From assembly GCF_008370685.1 (NCBI RefSeq), contig NZ_VTZU01000038.1, forward strand, positions 1 through 64,000: a stretch of 64,000 nucleotides of DNA, given 5' to 3'. The position numbers and the translations under genes were made by a program. Positions 25,391-34,926 of this stretch are shown here, in pieces. Within the stretch, counting starts at the first letter, position 1; each line of letters begins with the position of its first letter. The stretch is from Aquimarina sp. RZ0. GTDB taxonomy: Bacteria; Bacteroidota; Bacteroidia; Flavobacteriales; Flavobacteriaceae. The notes below the pieces were generated by a model that worked only from the letters and a program-made list of their open reading frames with translations, ran no database searches and was not told where the DNA came from.

Positions 25391-28300
25391 ATGATTAATA
25401 AAATCATTGATTTCTCAATCAATAATAAATTTATAATTGGGTTATTCACGCTGGGACTTATTATTACTGGTATCTGGAGTACAGCCCAGATTCCTTTGGA
25501 TGCGGTTCCGGATATAACGAATAATCAGGTACAGGTCATTACTCAATCTCCTAATCTCGGGACAGAAGATATTGAACAATTTGTAACGTATCCTATCGAA
25601 GTTGCGATGAGCAATCTTCCTGACGTTCAGGAAATAAGATCTATTTCCCGTTTTGGACTATCTGTGGTTACAATTGTTTTTGATGACAAAACAGGAACCT
25701 ATCTGCCAAGACAGCTTGTCGCAGAAAAATTACCAGAAGTACAAGCAAAAATACCTTTAGGATTCGGAAAACCCTTTATGGGACCTATTTCTACAGGTTT
25801 AGGAGAAATATACCAGTATACGTTGGAGGTTGATGATGAATATAAAGAGATATATACTAAGACCCAACTACGTTCCATACAAGATTGGATTGTACGCAGA
25901 CAGATGGCAATGGTTCCCGGTGTGGTAGAAATAAATGCTTTTGGAGGTGCTATTAAGCAATATGAAGTTGCAGTGGATCCTAATGATCTTCGGGCGATAG
26001 GTATTACTATTTCAGAAGTATTTGCTACGCTGGAAAATAATAACCAAAATACCGGAGGTGCTTACATCGAAAGAAATCATCAGGCCAATTTTATACGTGG
26101 AGAAGGCTTGGCGAGATCTGTAAAAGATATTGAGAATATGGTCGTAAAGACCATGAACGGCATTCCCGTAAAAATAAAAGATGTAGGTACTGTTAGTATA
26201 GGAAATGCGATCCGTTATGGAGCATTGACCAAAGATGGTAAGGGAGAAGCCGTAGGAGGAATGGTATTAATGCTTAAAGGAGCAAACGCTAATGAGGTAA
26301 TTAAGAATGTTACTATACGTATAAAACAAATTCAGAAATCCTTACCAAAAGGAATTACCATACAACCCTTTCTTGATCGCAGTACTCTTATTCAGAAAAC
26401 AACTGGAACGGTAATGGGAAACCTCTTGGAAGGAGGGCTAATTGTGATTTTTGTTTTAGTACTATTACTAGGAAATTGGAGAGGAGGACTGATTGTTGCA
26501 TCTACCATTCCATTATCTCTTCTTTTTGCTTTTATATTAATGAATTTTTTTGATGTATGGGCGAATTTGATGAGTCTTGGAGCAATAGATTTTGGTATTA
26601 TAGTAGATGGAGCGGTTATTATTGTCGAAGCTACCGTTTTTTCAATGCACAGATATGTAGTAAAGAAAAAAGTTTTAAGTGGAAAAATAAAAAATGAAAT
26701 AGTACAGAAAGCTTCAAAAAAAATGATGAATACTGCATTTTTCGGTCAGTTGATTATACTCATTGTATTCTTACCGATTCTTGCTTTAGAAGGTGTAGAA
26801 GGTAAAATGTTTCAGCCGATGGCGTTGACATTTATTTTTGCCATGATTGGAGCCATGGTGCTTTGTTTAACGTATGTACCTATGATTTCATCTGTTTTTC
26901 TAAAAGTTCCTGCTAACGAAAAAAAATCGTTTGGAGATCAATTTGTAAACTGGGTTGAGCAGAAGTATGAATCTCTTTTGATATGGTCTCTAGAAAAAGG
27001 AAGAATTATTGTGATCGTTACCTTAGGTTTTTTTGTTTTGGCAATAGTTACTTTTATAAATATGGGTGGGGAGTTTATTCCTGAACTTGATGAAGGAGAT
27101 ATAGCCTTTCATGCGATGTTAAAGCCAGGGAGTTCTCTTTCAGAAACCATACAAACTACAACTAGGGTAGAAGGTATTATTAAAACAAAATTTCCTGAAG
27201 TACAATCTGTTATCAGTAGGATAGGGGTAGCAGATGTTCCCACAGACCCTATGCCTATGGATATTGCAGATGTATTTGTTATTTTAAAACCTGCTAATGA
27301 ATGGGTGTCGGCAGATTCAAAAGACGAATTAATAGAGAAAATAAAAAAAGAAGTTAGCATACTACCAGGAGTAAATTTTGAGTTTACTCAACCTATAGAG
27401 ATGCGCTTTAATGAGCTGCTTACAGGGGTAAGAGAAGATGTAGCGATCAAACTATTTGGAGAAGATCTGCAAGTACTGACCGCTAAGGCAGAAGAAATAG
27501 GAGAAATCATAGCAAAGATTCCTGGAGTAGCAGACATGAAAGTAGAAGCTACAGATGGGCTCCCACAGATTACGATTAATTATAATCGTAATAAAGTAGC
27601 GCAATATGGTCTAAGTATACGTGAGCTTAATACCCTGATACAGGTAGCATTTGCAGGAGGGCAGGCAGGAGTAATTTTTGAAGGCGAAAAACGATTTGAT
27701 TTGGTGGTACGCCTCCAAAAAGAGAATAGAGAAGATTTAAGTGATATTCAGAATCTGTTTATTGACTTACCTAATGGGGCTCAGATTCCTCTTCGCGAGG
27801 TTGCAGCTATAGGGTATGAACCAGGACCTATGCAGATAAGTCGCGATAATACGAACAGAAGAACGTATGTAGGGATTAATATTAGGGGAAGAGACGTAAA
27901 ATCAGTTGTAGAAGATATTCAGGATAGTTTAGACAAAAATTTTGAACTACCATCAGGTTATTATTTACGATATGGAGGAGCTTTTGAAAACCTGAAACGG
28001 GCAAGTAATCGCTTAAAACTAGTGGTTCCGATTGCCTTGTTTCTGATTTTTGTATTGATCTATTTCGCACTCAAATCATTTTCTCAGTCATTGATGATCT
28101 ATTTGGCAATACCTATGGCTACTATCGGTGGCGTATTCGCACTTTGGTTTCGTGAGATGCCATTCAGTATTTCTGCCGGAGTGGGATTTATTGTGCTTTT
28201 TGGCGTAGCTGTATTAAATGGATTGGTTATGGTAAGTGGTCTCAATGAGTTAAAAGAAGAAGGGATAACTGATCTTAGAGATAGAATCATAAAAGGAACA

Positions 28301-29785
28301 AAAAGAAGAATACGTCCTATTATGCTAACAGCATTTACTGATGTTTTGGGTTTTTTACCGATGGCTGTTTCTACATCAGCAGGAGGAGAGGTGCAACGTC
28401 CATTGGCAACTGTTGTTATCGGAGGATTGATCACTTCTACATTATTAACATTGTTTATTTTACCTATTTTTTATCAATGGATAGAAAATAGATCTCAAAA
28501 AAATATAAAATTGAATCCTAAATATGTAGTAACTCCCTTGATTGTTTTCCTGTTTTGTACATTTTCTAAAGTAGCTGCTCAGGAAACATTCCTATCACAA
28601 TATGAGAATAAGACAACTTCAAAAAATGCAATAACAGAAGAACAAGATGTAATGCCTGTTGTTTTATTAGATGAAGCTGTAGAACTGGCGCTAAAAAACT
28701 ACCCAACATTAGAATCAGATCAATTGCAAGTAGAACGTGAGGATGTACTAATGAGTGCCGCATATGATTTTGGAAACACAAAAGTCTTTACAGGTGGTGA
28801 AGAAATTGGCAATGATCAGGGGATTTATACTGTTATAGGTATCGGACAACAAAATATAGATCTTTTTGGTATTTCTGCAAAAAAACGCCTACAAAAACAA
28901 AGAATTGATATAGCTAAAAATACGTATGAGCTATCACAATTAGAGGTAAAAGAAAAAGTAAGAAGTAGCTGGTCTGATGCTTATAGAAATAAACAAAAAA
29001 TGATACTATATCAGGAACTTACCATAGTATATTCAGAATTTTTACGAGCGATAGAAGTCAACCTGGAAGTTGAGGCGATCTCTCGATTAGAATTTATTAC
29101 AGCAAAAAATCAGGCACTTCAGGTTCAGAATAAGCTACATCAGTTAGAAAAAGATTATTATGTAGCAATACAAGAGCTGAATATCTGGTTATCGAGTGAT
29201 ACATTTTATACGGTTCCTGATGATGTTGATTCGGGCCAATTTTTACAATTAGATACGCAAAGAGATGCTAGTGAACACCCTCAGTTATCACTCTTACAAA
29301 AACAAATAGACGAGTCAACATCCAATTATAAAGTAATACTGGCAGATCAACTACCAAAATTCAATTTACAAGGAGGCTTACAGCGTGTCAATGGAGAGAA
29401 CGGTTTTTATAGTTATCAGGCTGGGATATCAGTTCCGTTATTGTCGGGTACATATAAGAGTCAGAAAAAAGCAGCAAAAATCAATAATCAGATAGCCAAA
29501 ATACAATTTAATCTTCGCATAAAACAAATGGAATCCAACTATCAACGTGCCTTGCATACTTATCAAAAATGGTTAAAATCCTGGCTGTTTTATAAGAATG
29601 ATGTATTACCACTTACAAAAGAACAACGAGATGGAGCATTGCTGGCATATAAGGAAGGTGCTATTGATTACCTCTCTTTTACTTATATAATTAATAAAGC
29701 AATACAGTCAGAAACAGAAGCAATTGATGCATTTGATAAATATTTAAAAGCATTTTTTAAACTACAATATTATTATACTCTTTAA
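25391..29785 (+). CDS. CzcA/CusA heavy-metal RND efflux pump fused to a TolC-like outer membrane protein
   Basis: A 1464-residue fusion. Residues 1 to about 1040 form a complete inner-membrane proton-driven RND pump of the heavy-metal class. It has the start IIDFSINNKFIIG, DAVPDITNNQVQV (38-50), the diagnostic DFGIIVDGAV motif (400-409) in helix 4, and the second half FALKSFSQSL/GVAVLNGLVM. Around residues 1045-1061 a hydrophobic stretch ends in KVAAQ, just like a signal peptide. Residues about 1090-1464 form one CzcC/TolC-type outer membrane efflux protein (LLDEAVELALKNYPTLESDQLQ). The czcB-like gene follows four bases later. The pump likely exports Cu, Zn, Co or Cd; the exact metal cannot be read from the sequence. 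Confidence 0.93.
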   Translation: MINKIIDFSINNKFIIGLFTLGLIITGIWSTAQIPLDAVPDITNNQVQVITQSPNLGTEDIEQFVTYPIEVAMSNLPDVQEIRSISRFGLSVVTIVFDDKTGTYLPRQLVAEKLPEVQAKIPLGFGKPFMGPISTGLGEIYQYTLEVDDEYKEIYTKTQLRSIQDWIVRRQMAMVPGVVEINAFGGAIKQYEVAVDPNDLRAIGITISEVFATLENNNQNTGGAYIERNHQANFIRGEGLARSVKDIENMVVKTMNGIPVKIKDVGTVSIGNAIRYGALTKDGKGEAVGGMVLMLKGANANEVIKNVTIRIKQIQKSLPKGITIQPFLDRSTLIQKTTGTVMGNLLEGGLIVIFVLVLLLGNWRGGLIVASTIPLSLLFAFILMNFFDVWANLMSLGAIDFGIIVDGAVIIVEATVFSMHRYVVKKKVLSGKIKNEIVQKASKKMMNTAFFGQLIILIVFLPILALEGVEGKMFQPMALTFIFAMIGAMVLCLTYVPMISSVFLKVPANEKKSFGDQFVNWVEQKYESLLIWSLEKGRIIVIVTLGFFVLAIVTFINMGGEFIPELDEGDIAFHAMLKPGSSLSETIQTTTRVEGIIKTKFPEVQSVISRIGVADVPTDPMPMDIADVFVILKPANEWVSADSKDELIEKIKKEVSILPGVNFEFTQPIEMRFNELLTGVREDVAIKLFGEDLQVLTAKAEEIGEIIAKIPGVADMKVEATDGLPQITINYNRNKVAQYGLSIRELNTLIQVAFAGGQAGVIFEGEKRFDLVVRLQKENREDLSDIQNLFIDLPNGAQIPLREVAAIGYEPGPMQISRDNTNRRTYVGINIRGRDVKSVVEDIQDSLDKNFELPSGYYLRYGGAFENLKRASNRLKLVVPIALFLIFVLIYFALKSFSQSLMIYLAIPMATIGGVFALWFREMPFSISAGVGFIVLFGVAVLNGLVMVSGLNELKEEGITDLRDRIIKGTKRRIRPIMLTAFTDVLGFLPMAVSTSAGGEVQRPLATVVIGGLITSTLLTLFILPIFYQWIENRSQKNIKLNPKYVVTPLIVFLFCTFSKVAAQETFLSQYENKTTSKNAITEEQDVMPVVLLDEAVELALKNYPTLESDQLQVEREDVLMSAAYDFGNTKVFTGGEEIGNDQGIYTVIGIGQQNIDLFGISAKKRLQKQRIDIAKNTYELSQLEVKEKVRSSWSDAYRNKQKMILYQELTIVYSEFLRAIEVNLEVEAISRLEFITAKNQALQVQNKLHQLEKDYYVAIQELNIWLSSDTFYTVPDDVDSGQFLQLDTQRDASEHPQLSLLQKQIDESTSNYKVILADQLPKFNLQGGLQRVNGENGFYSYQAGISVPLLSGTYKSQKKAAKINNQIAKIQFNLRIKQMESNYQRALHTYQKWLKSWLFYKNDVLPLTKEQRDGALLAYKEGAIDYLSFTYIINKAIQSETEAIDAFDKYLKAFFKLQYYYTL

Positions 29786-29789
29786 AAAA

Positions 29790-30998
29790 ATGAAAAAAAC
29801 AAAAACAAGTACCTTGATAGCTACTGCATTGGTCTTTTTGATCATAGCATCTTGCGAAGGTAGAAAAGATAAAATATCTGATCACGAACATACAAATGAT
29901 AAGCAGGAGAGTGCAAAAGGAGATACCCATCATAAAGAAAATGATGAGGTAATGTTTACAGCAAAACAATATGAAGCATTACACATGAAAATTGATACCC
30001 TCCAGAAGCGTAATATAACCGGGTATGTAGAGGCGAACGGAAGTTTGGAAGTACCACCACAAAATGAAGCTATTATTACATCTGTTATAGGTGCTAATAT
30101 AATGTCTATCAAAGTAATTGAGGGAGATCAGGTGAATAAAGGACAGGTTCTGGCTTATTTGTCTCATCCGGATCTTATCAAAAAACAATCAGCATATCTT
30201 ACTGAATATAGCAGACAGATGTTTTTAAAAAAAGAATCTGATAGACAAAAAACATTATATGATGCAGGTGTGGGTAGTGGAGCTAGTTTTCAAAAAGCTG
30301 AATCAGAATACAAGGCCTCAAAAGCAATGACTAATGGATTTGAGGCACAATTACAACAACTTAATATCAATGTTGCTAATGTAAGAAATGGTACGATTCA
30401 ACAACGGGTGGCACTGCGAAGCCCTATCGAGGGATTTGTAGAGAAAGTTTATATCAAAACAGGTCAATATGTGGCTCCGCAAACGAATCTTATAGAAATC
30501 GTGAATACTGATCATGTGCACGCAGATCTTATGGTATTTGAGAAAGATGTGTATAAAATCAAAAAAGGACAAAAAGTTATATTTAGTGTACAATCCATTC
30601 CTGGACTAGAACTTACTGCAGAAATTTACTCCGTGGGGAAAACATTTGAACAAGACCCAAAGGCTTTACACGTGCATGCAGAAATAGAAAATAAAGAAGG
30701 AAAGCTAATACCTGGAATGTATATTCAGGGACAGATACAAACAGAAAATAAACTGGTTGATGCTTTTCCGGAAATTGCTATTGCTATTGATGGCGAAAAA
30801 TCATTTGTATTTAGAGCAGTTAGAGAAGGTAATGATTGGAGTTTTGTACCTGTTGAAATAATTACAGGCAGTCGCGATCGAGAATGGGTAGCCATTAGTT
30901 TTTTAAAACCTCAGGTAGCAGATGCATTATATGCCATGAATAATGCATATTATTTAATAGCTGAAATGAAGAAAGGAGAGGCAGAACACAGTCATTAA
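29790..30998 (+). CDS. Heavy-metal efflux periplasmic adaptor subunit (CzcB-like)
   Basis: A 402-residue membrane fusion protein linking the RND pump to the outer membrane channel. It has a lipobox (IIASCEG, Cys22) and a His/Asp/Glu-rich linker (DHEHTND, DTHHKEND) that may bind the substrate metal. The lipoyl-like half-motifs are AIITSVIGANIMSIKVIEGDQVNKGQVLAYLSHPDL and RSPIEGFVEKVYIKTGQYV, with a helical hairpin between them, then the beta-barrel domain. It ends GEAEHSH. It starts four bases after the pump gene. A foldback repeat sits five bases after its stop codon. Confidence 0.93.
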   Translation: MKKTKTSTLIATALVFLIIASCEGRKDKISDHEHTNDKQESAKGDTHHKENDEVMFTAKQYEALHMKIDTLQKRNITGYVEANGSLEVPPQNEAIITSVIGANIMSIKVIEGDQVNKGQVLAYLSHPDLIKKQSAYLTEYSRQMFLKKESDRQKTLYDAGVGSGASFQKAESEYKASKAMTNGFEAQLQQLNINVANVRNGTIQQRVALRSPIEGFVEKVYIKTGQYVAPQTNLIEIVNTDHVHADLMVFEKDVYKIKKGQKVIFSVQSIPGLELTAEIYSVGKTFEQDPKALHVHAEIENKEGKLIPGMYIQGQIQTENKLVDAFPEIAIAIDGEKSFVFRAVREGNDWSFVPVEIITGSRDREWVAISFLKPQVADALYAMNNAYYLIAEMKKGEAEHSH

Positions 30999-31003
30999 TG
31001 TTA

Positions 31004-31163
31004 TACGATTTATAACTAAAAATTTCGCATATTCATCGTTTCTTTTTCCTTTCTACTTCGTTTAAAAAATAAACCGTAGCTATAGCTATGCTTGATTTTT
31101 TTGCCTTGCATAAAGAAAAAATAATTCAATGAATTTATACGAATTTTTTAATCACAAATCGTA
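31004..31163. mobile_element. 160 bp foldback MITE-like element, family 2 copy C
   Basis: Near-identical to copies A and B but in the opposite orientation, with a TTA duplication at 31001-31003 and 31164-31166. It starts five bases after the stop of the czcB-like gene and ends 25 bases before the stop of the convergent thioredoxin gene. Its transcript would fold into a long hairpin that could act as a boundary between the two genes. Confidence 0.88.
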
Positions 31164-31188
31164 TTATTTTGAAATAAAAAAGCTTCTC

Positions 31189-31689
31189 TCAATTAGCGAA
31201 TGTATTTGAATTGCTGTTTAAAATAGTGATCATTTTTTTTGGTGAAATATATTCAAAATACCTGTCGATTACCCGAAATGATGCATCCAAAACAATAATA
31301 GCAGGTAGAGAAAATGGACTATTTTTTCGTGATGCTAACAATAAGGGGATATCATGAGTGGCGTTTCGCTTTTTACCATACGATCTGTTTACAAATTTTT
31401 GCCCATCAAAAATAATAGTGTCGTTACTTTCTGCATTCATTTTCACAGCATAATACTTTTGGTTAAGCAGGGAAACAACCTCTGGATCTCTAAAAGCAGT
31501 TTGATCTATTTTTTTGCAATAAGAGCACCAATCAGCATAAAAATCTATAAATACTTTTTTGGGTTTTGTCGCAAGAGAATCTTCTAATTGTTCAAAACTT
31601 AACCACCTGATGCTTTTATCTTGCGCATTAGTGGTAAGCGAAAATATAAGAAACAGGACAACAGGTAAAAAAGGATTAATCTTAGTCAT
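31189..31689 (-). CDS. Exported thioredoxin-family protein
   Basis: A 166-residue protein with a signal peptide (ending LTTNAQD) and a thioredoxin fold. The active site is WCSYC in DFYADWCSYCKKIDQTAF (about 50-67), as in DsbD C-terminal domains and periplasmic thiol reductases. The cis-Pro region is FSLPAIIVLD. It lies 46 bases downstream of the TonB receptor gene in the same direction, so a role in reducing metal ligands or receptor cysteines is plausible (inference). It is convergent with the czc genes. Confidence 0.88.
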   Translation of the reverse strand: MTKINPFLPVVLFLIFSLTTNAQDKSIRWLSFEQLEDSLATKPKKVFIDFYADWCSYCKKIDQTAFRDPEVVSLLNQKYYAVKMNAESNDTIIFDGQKFVNRSYGKKRNATHDIPLLLASRKNSPFSLPAIIVLDASFRVIDRYFEYISPKKMITILNSNSNTFAN

Positions 31690-31735
31690 TTTTTTTTAAT
31701 ATAAATAGTATAACATCTTTATATCCAATTGATTT

Positions 31736-34102
31736 TTAATGAAGTTTTCCAAATTTCACACCAATAAAAAAAGTTCTGGGGGCTCCAGGGCCATAGATAT
31801 AATCAGAATCACGAGCAGGACCAGTTTCAAAATCATCCTGATAGCTGTTAAATATGTTTTTAACCCCACCAGTAAATGTGATCATAAAATTTTCATTAAA
31901 ATCCACATGAGACTCTAACTTGATATTTGCATCAAAAAAGGAATTTACTTCATTCAGTTGCAAAAAACCGGTATCACTAATAACTCTTGGAACTGTCATT
32001 TCACCAGTATAAACTCCGGTTACATCAATATTGAACGATTCTCCAGGAATCCAGGAGGCATTAAGATAACCATACAAATCAGGAACTCTTACAAACTCGT
32101 CTATTGTAATATCAGATTCTCCTGCGGTTCCATCAGTCTCAAACAATAGTTGAGGTTCATCATACGCTGTTTTTTGATAAGAACCTCCTAATTGAAATTG
32201 CCATTTTGGATTAGGAGATACTCCAAATTCAAAATTAGTTCCATATACTTGAGCTCCCGAACCATTTCTGACTTCCTCCAGAATAGAACCATTTTCTAGC
32301 ACTGCTCCGGTACTTACCAATGTGAATGGATCTTCTAATGTAGTATAAAAGCCTTCTAATAAAAAGTCTAATTGTAAGAGTCCAGTTGTTTTAGAATAAT
32401 TAAAAGAACCGGTATATGCATTAGAATACTCTGTATTTAAGGCTTCTGATAAGATAACAAATTGAGGTTCTCCACCCACACTAGAAACATGTAATTCTTC
32501 ATTAAATGCTTGTGGAGCTCTAAATCCTCTTGCATAACCACCTCTAAATTTTAATTCTTTACTGAGTAGATAAGATAAAGTTAACCTGGGAGAAAAGGCA
32601 GTTTGGCTGATATCGACTCCTCTTCGGATGCCTCCAATAGAATAATCACCATCTACAGCGACATTATCTAAACGAGCGCCCAAAAGAGTGGTGAATTTTT
32701 CATTTGGTTTCCATTCATACTGTGCATAGGCACCAATAGAATTTACGTTCTGATCAATCAATCTGTTGTATCCTGGAATTTGATCCTCTGTATGGGTAAG
32801 CTGATATTCTGCTCCTACTGTTAAAATATCGTTGTTTTTAAATGCTTTTGTTAATTGGGTACCACTTACCAATGCTAGATCTTTTGTAGTACCAAATGAG
32901 TTATTGGCCAAAATACTATCCTGACGCGTTCTGGATCCTCCCAAACCACCATAAAAACTATCACGATCTGTATGAGAAACTGAGGTGTATATGGAAAATT
33001 TAACAGATTCATCAGTGCTGATCAATTCATAATCAGCTCCACCAATAAAGGTATCATGATCTAATTCTTCAGTAATATCGGTAAACTGAGGAGATAAAAA
33101 CAACCGATCACCACCACGGCGATATTCTCTTATAGCGTTTAGGTTAACAGATACTCTGCTTCTTTCGGTAGGTTTTACAAAAGCTTTAGCTCCTATGGTT
33201 GTATTACGAAGTTCGACCAGTTCTGTAAAACCATCATCATTTGCATCAAACTCCTCTCGATTGCGATATGCCCCAAATACAGTTACGCCACTAGTAAGAT
33301 CATCGGCCACTACAGAGGTATTGAATGTAATATTGCGATCAGGTACTTCTCCATTCACAAGTGAAAAATTTGTCCCAATTTCCCAGGTATTCAGTATCGG
33401 ATCTTTGGTGATGACATTAACTGTTCCGGCAATAGCATTAGATCCAAATAAAGCAGACCCACCGCTGCGTACCACCTCGACGCGCTCGATAATATTCGTA
33501 GGTATCTGTTCTAATCCGTATACACCAAGTAACGAAGAGAATATAGGGCGACTATTTACCAGTATCTGGGTGTATCCTCCATCAAGGCCATTAAGTCTCA
33601 CTTGCGTAAAACCACAATTCTGGCAATTTGTTTCTACCCGTACACCAGGAGCATAGTTTAATCCATCTGCTAGTGAAATAGACTGTGTTGCGGTTAATAA
33701 TCTGGGTTTTAATGTAGAAACGATAACCGGTGTATTTTTACGTTCTACCCGATTTCTGGTAGCACTCACGACTACTTCATCTAAACCCAAAGCGTCCTCA
33801 ATAAGTGTAAAGTCCAGGTCGATTACCTGTTGATCAGTATATTGTATGGTTTTAGAAATTGTTCGAAAACCCTGAGAACTCACCGTTATGATGTATTGAT
33901 CAGCCTTTACTAATTTTAGTTCATAAATACCTTTTACATTGGTGGTAGTACCATGCGAACCATTTTTAACAAATACACTTGCAAAAGGAACTGTATGATC
34001 ACCAGACATAACTTTTCCTTTTATTATAACATAGTCATGCTGAGCATGCACCTTAAAAACTGTTAGTAATAAAAACAGTTTTATAAAAATTTTTGCAAGC
34101 AT
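31736..34102 (-). CDS. TonB-dependent outer membrane receptor with carboxypeptidase-regulatory domain
   Basis: A 788-residue receptor. After the signal peptide (about 1-20) comes a carboxypeptidase-regulatory-like beta-sandwich (about 25-100), then a plug domain (about 115-230) and a 22-strand-type barrel to the end. The plug contains NCQNCGFTQVRLNGLDGG, so it carries a CxxC motif in the ligand-facing part. There is no SusD partner. It diverges from a DtxR/MntR regulator with a palindromic operator-like site between, and is followed by a thioredoxin. The likely substrate is a metal or metal chelate; which one is unknown. Confidence 0.9.
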   Translation of the reverse strand: MLAKIFIKLFLLLTVFKVHAQHDYVIIKGKVMSGDHTVPFASVFVKNGSHGTTTNVKGIYELKLVKADQYIITVSSQGFRTISKTIQYTDQQVIDLDFTLIEDALGLDEVVVSATRNRVERKNTPVIVSTLKPRLLTATQSISLADGLNYAPGVRVETNCQNCGFTQVRLNGLDGGYTQILVNSRPIFSSLLGVYGLEQIPTNIIERVEVVRSGGSALFGSNAIAGTVNVITKDPILNTWEIGTNFSLVNGEVPDRNITFNTSVVADDLTSGVTVFGAYRNREEFDANDDGFTELVELRNTTIGAKAFVKPTERSRVSVNLNAIREYRRGGDRLFLSPQFTDITEELDHDTFIGGADYELISTDESVKFSIYTSVSHTDRDSFYGGLGGSRTRQDSILANNSFGTTKDLALVSGTQLTKAFKNNDILTVGAEYQLTHTEDQIPGYNRLIDQNVNSIGAYAQYEWKPNEKFTTLLGARLDNVAVDGDYSIGGIRRGVDISQTAFSPRLTLSYLLSKELKFRGGYARGFRAPQAFNEELHVSSVGGEPQFVILSEALNTEYSNAYTGSFNYSKTTGLLQLDFLLEGFYTTLEDPFTLVSTGAVLENGSILEEVRNGSGAQVYGTNFEFGVSPNPKWQFQLGGSYQKTAYDEPQLLFETDGTAGESDITIDEFVRVPDLYGYLNASWIPGESFNIDVTGVYTGEMTVPRVISDTGFLQLNEVNSFFDANIKLESHVDFNENFMITFTGGVKNIFNSYQDDFETGPARDSDYIYGPGAPRTFFIGVKFGKLH

Positions 34103-34133
34103 TATTGTTTAATTTTATTAATCTAATTAAAAT

Positions 34134-34149
34134 TTTAGACAAATCTAAA
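34134..34149. promoter_or_regulatory. Palindromic DtxR/MntR-type operator candidate
   Basis: TTTAGACAAATCTAAA is a 6+4+6 inverted repeat (TTTAGA/TCTAAA) between the divergent TonB receptor (start 34102) and regulator (start 34199). Its TTAGA-type half sites resemble DtxR-family boxes. It could control both genes (inference). Confidence 0.6.
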
Positions 34150-34173
34150 TAAAATATCTATTCAAAAAAAATG

Positions 34174-34181
34174 TATTTTTG
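34174..34181 (+). promoter_or_regulatory. -7 box for the DtxR/MntR regulator gene
   Basis: TATTTTTG matches TAnnTTTG, 17 bases before the ATG at 34199. The palindrome at 34134-34149 lies where the -33 region would be, consistent with autoregulation. Confidence 0.5.
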
Positions 34182-34198
34182 TATTAAACTAAATTAAA

Positions 34199-34870
34199 AT
34201 GACTTTTGCAGAAGAAAACTATTTAAAGACTATTTTTTATTTAGAACAAGAAGCGACAGAAGGGGTTTCTACAAGTGCTATTGCTGACTATCTGGATACC
34301 AGAGCTGCATCTGTTTCTGATATGTTACAAAAGCTGGCAAAAAAAGAGTTAATCGAATACAAGAAGTATTATGGAGCAATCCTGACTCATAATGGTAGAA
34401 ATCATGCCATTTTAGTGATCAGACGCCATCGTCTATGGGAAACTTTTTTGGTAGAAAAACTCCATTTTGGCTGGGAAGAGGTTCATGAGGTAGCTGAGCA
34501 GTTAGAGCATATTAAAAGTGAAAAGCTAATCAATGCTATGGATAAAATGCTGGGATACCCCAAGATTGATCCACACGGAGATCCTATACCCGATGCTAAT
34601 GGGAATTTCACCAAAATAGAGAAAAGATTATTAGCTGATTGCGAAGAAAAATGGACAGGAACCATTGTTGGAGTTAAGGATACATCATCAGATTTTCTTA
34701 AGATATTAGATCGAAAACAAATAAACTTAGGTACTGTTTTTTATATACTGAATAAGGAAAAATATGACGGCTCTATTCGATTAAAAATAGAGGATGAGAG
34801 TATAGCCTTATCCCAAAAAATGGCAAGTAACATATATATCAAGGTCATTAGTATGCAAAATTCAGAATAA
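34199..34870 (+). CDS. DtxR/MntR family metal-dependent transcriptional regulator
   Basis: A 223-residue iron/manganese-responsive repressor. The winged helix occupies about 1-65 (recognition part ATRAASVSDMLQKL-like, here TRAASVSDMLQKLAKKEL). The dimerisation and metal domain (about 70-140) has His77, Glu81, His96, Glu100, Glu103 and His104. Glu rather than Cys at position 100 is the MntR-like state. An SH3/FeoA-like domain ends the protein (about 150-220), as in the longer DtxR members. It probably represses the divergent TonB receptor through the palindrome between them. Confidence 0.92.
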   Translation: MTFAEENYLKTIFYLEQEATEGVSTSAIADYLDTRAASVSDMLQKLAKKELIEYKKYYGAILTHNGRNHAILVIRRHRLWETFLVEKLHFGWEEVHEVAEQLEHIKSEKLINAMDKMLGYPKIDPHGDPIPDANGNFTKIEKRLLADCEEKWTGTIVGVKDTSSDFLKILDRKQINLGTVFYILNKEKYDGSIRLKIEDESIALSQKMASNIYIKVISMQNSE

Positions 34871-34900
34871 AGATGGTATAATACTTCGATATTAAAGATG

Positions 34901-34908
34901 TATTTTTG
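34901..34908 (+). promoter_or_regulatory. -7 box for priA
   Basis: TATTTTTG matches TAnnTTTG. The in-frame TTG at 34906 lies inside this box, so translation must start further down, at the ATG at 34927. Confidence 0.6.
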
Positions 34909-34926
34909 TTTGTAATACGAGTGTCC

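Noticed and set aside
34906..34926. Seven extra N-terminal codons of PriA
   Set aside because: The TTG start lies in the TATTTTTG promoter box, and the family-typical N-terminus begins at the ATG at 34927.
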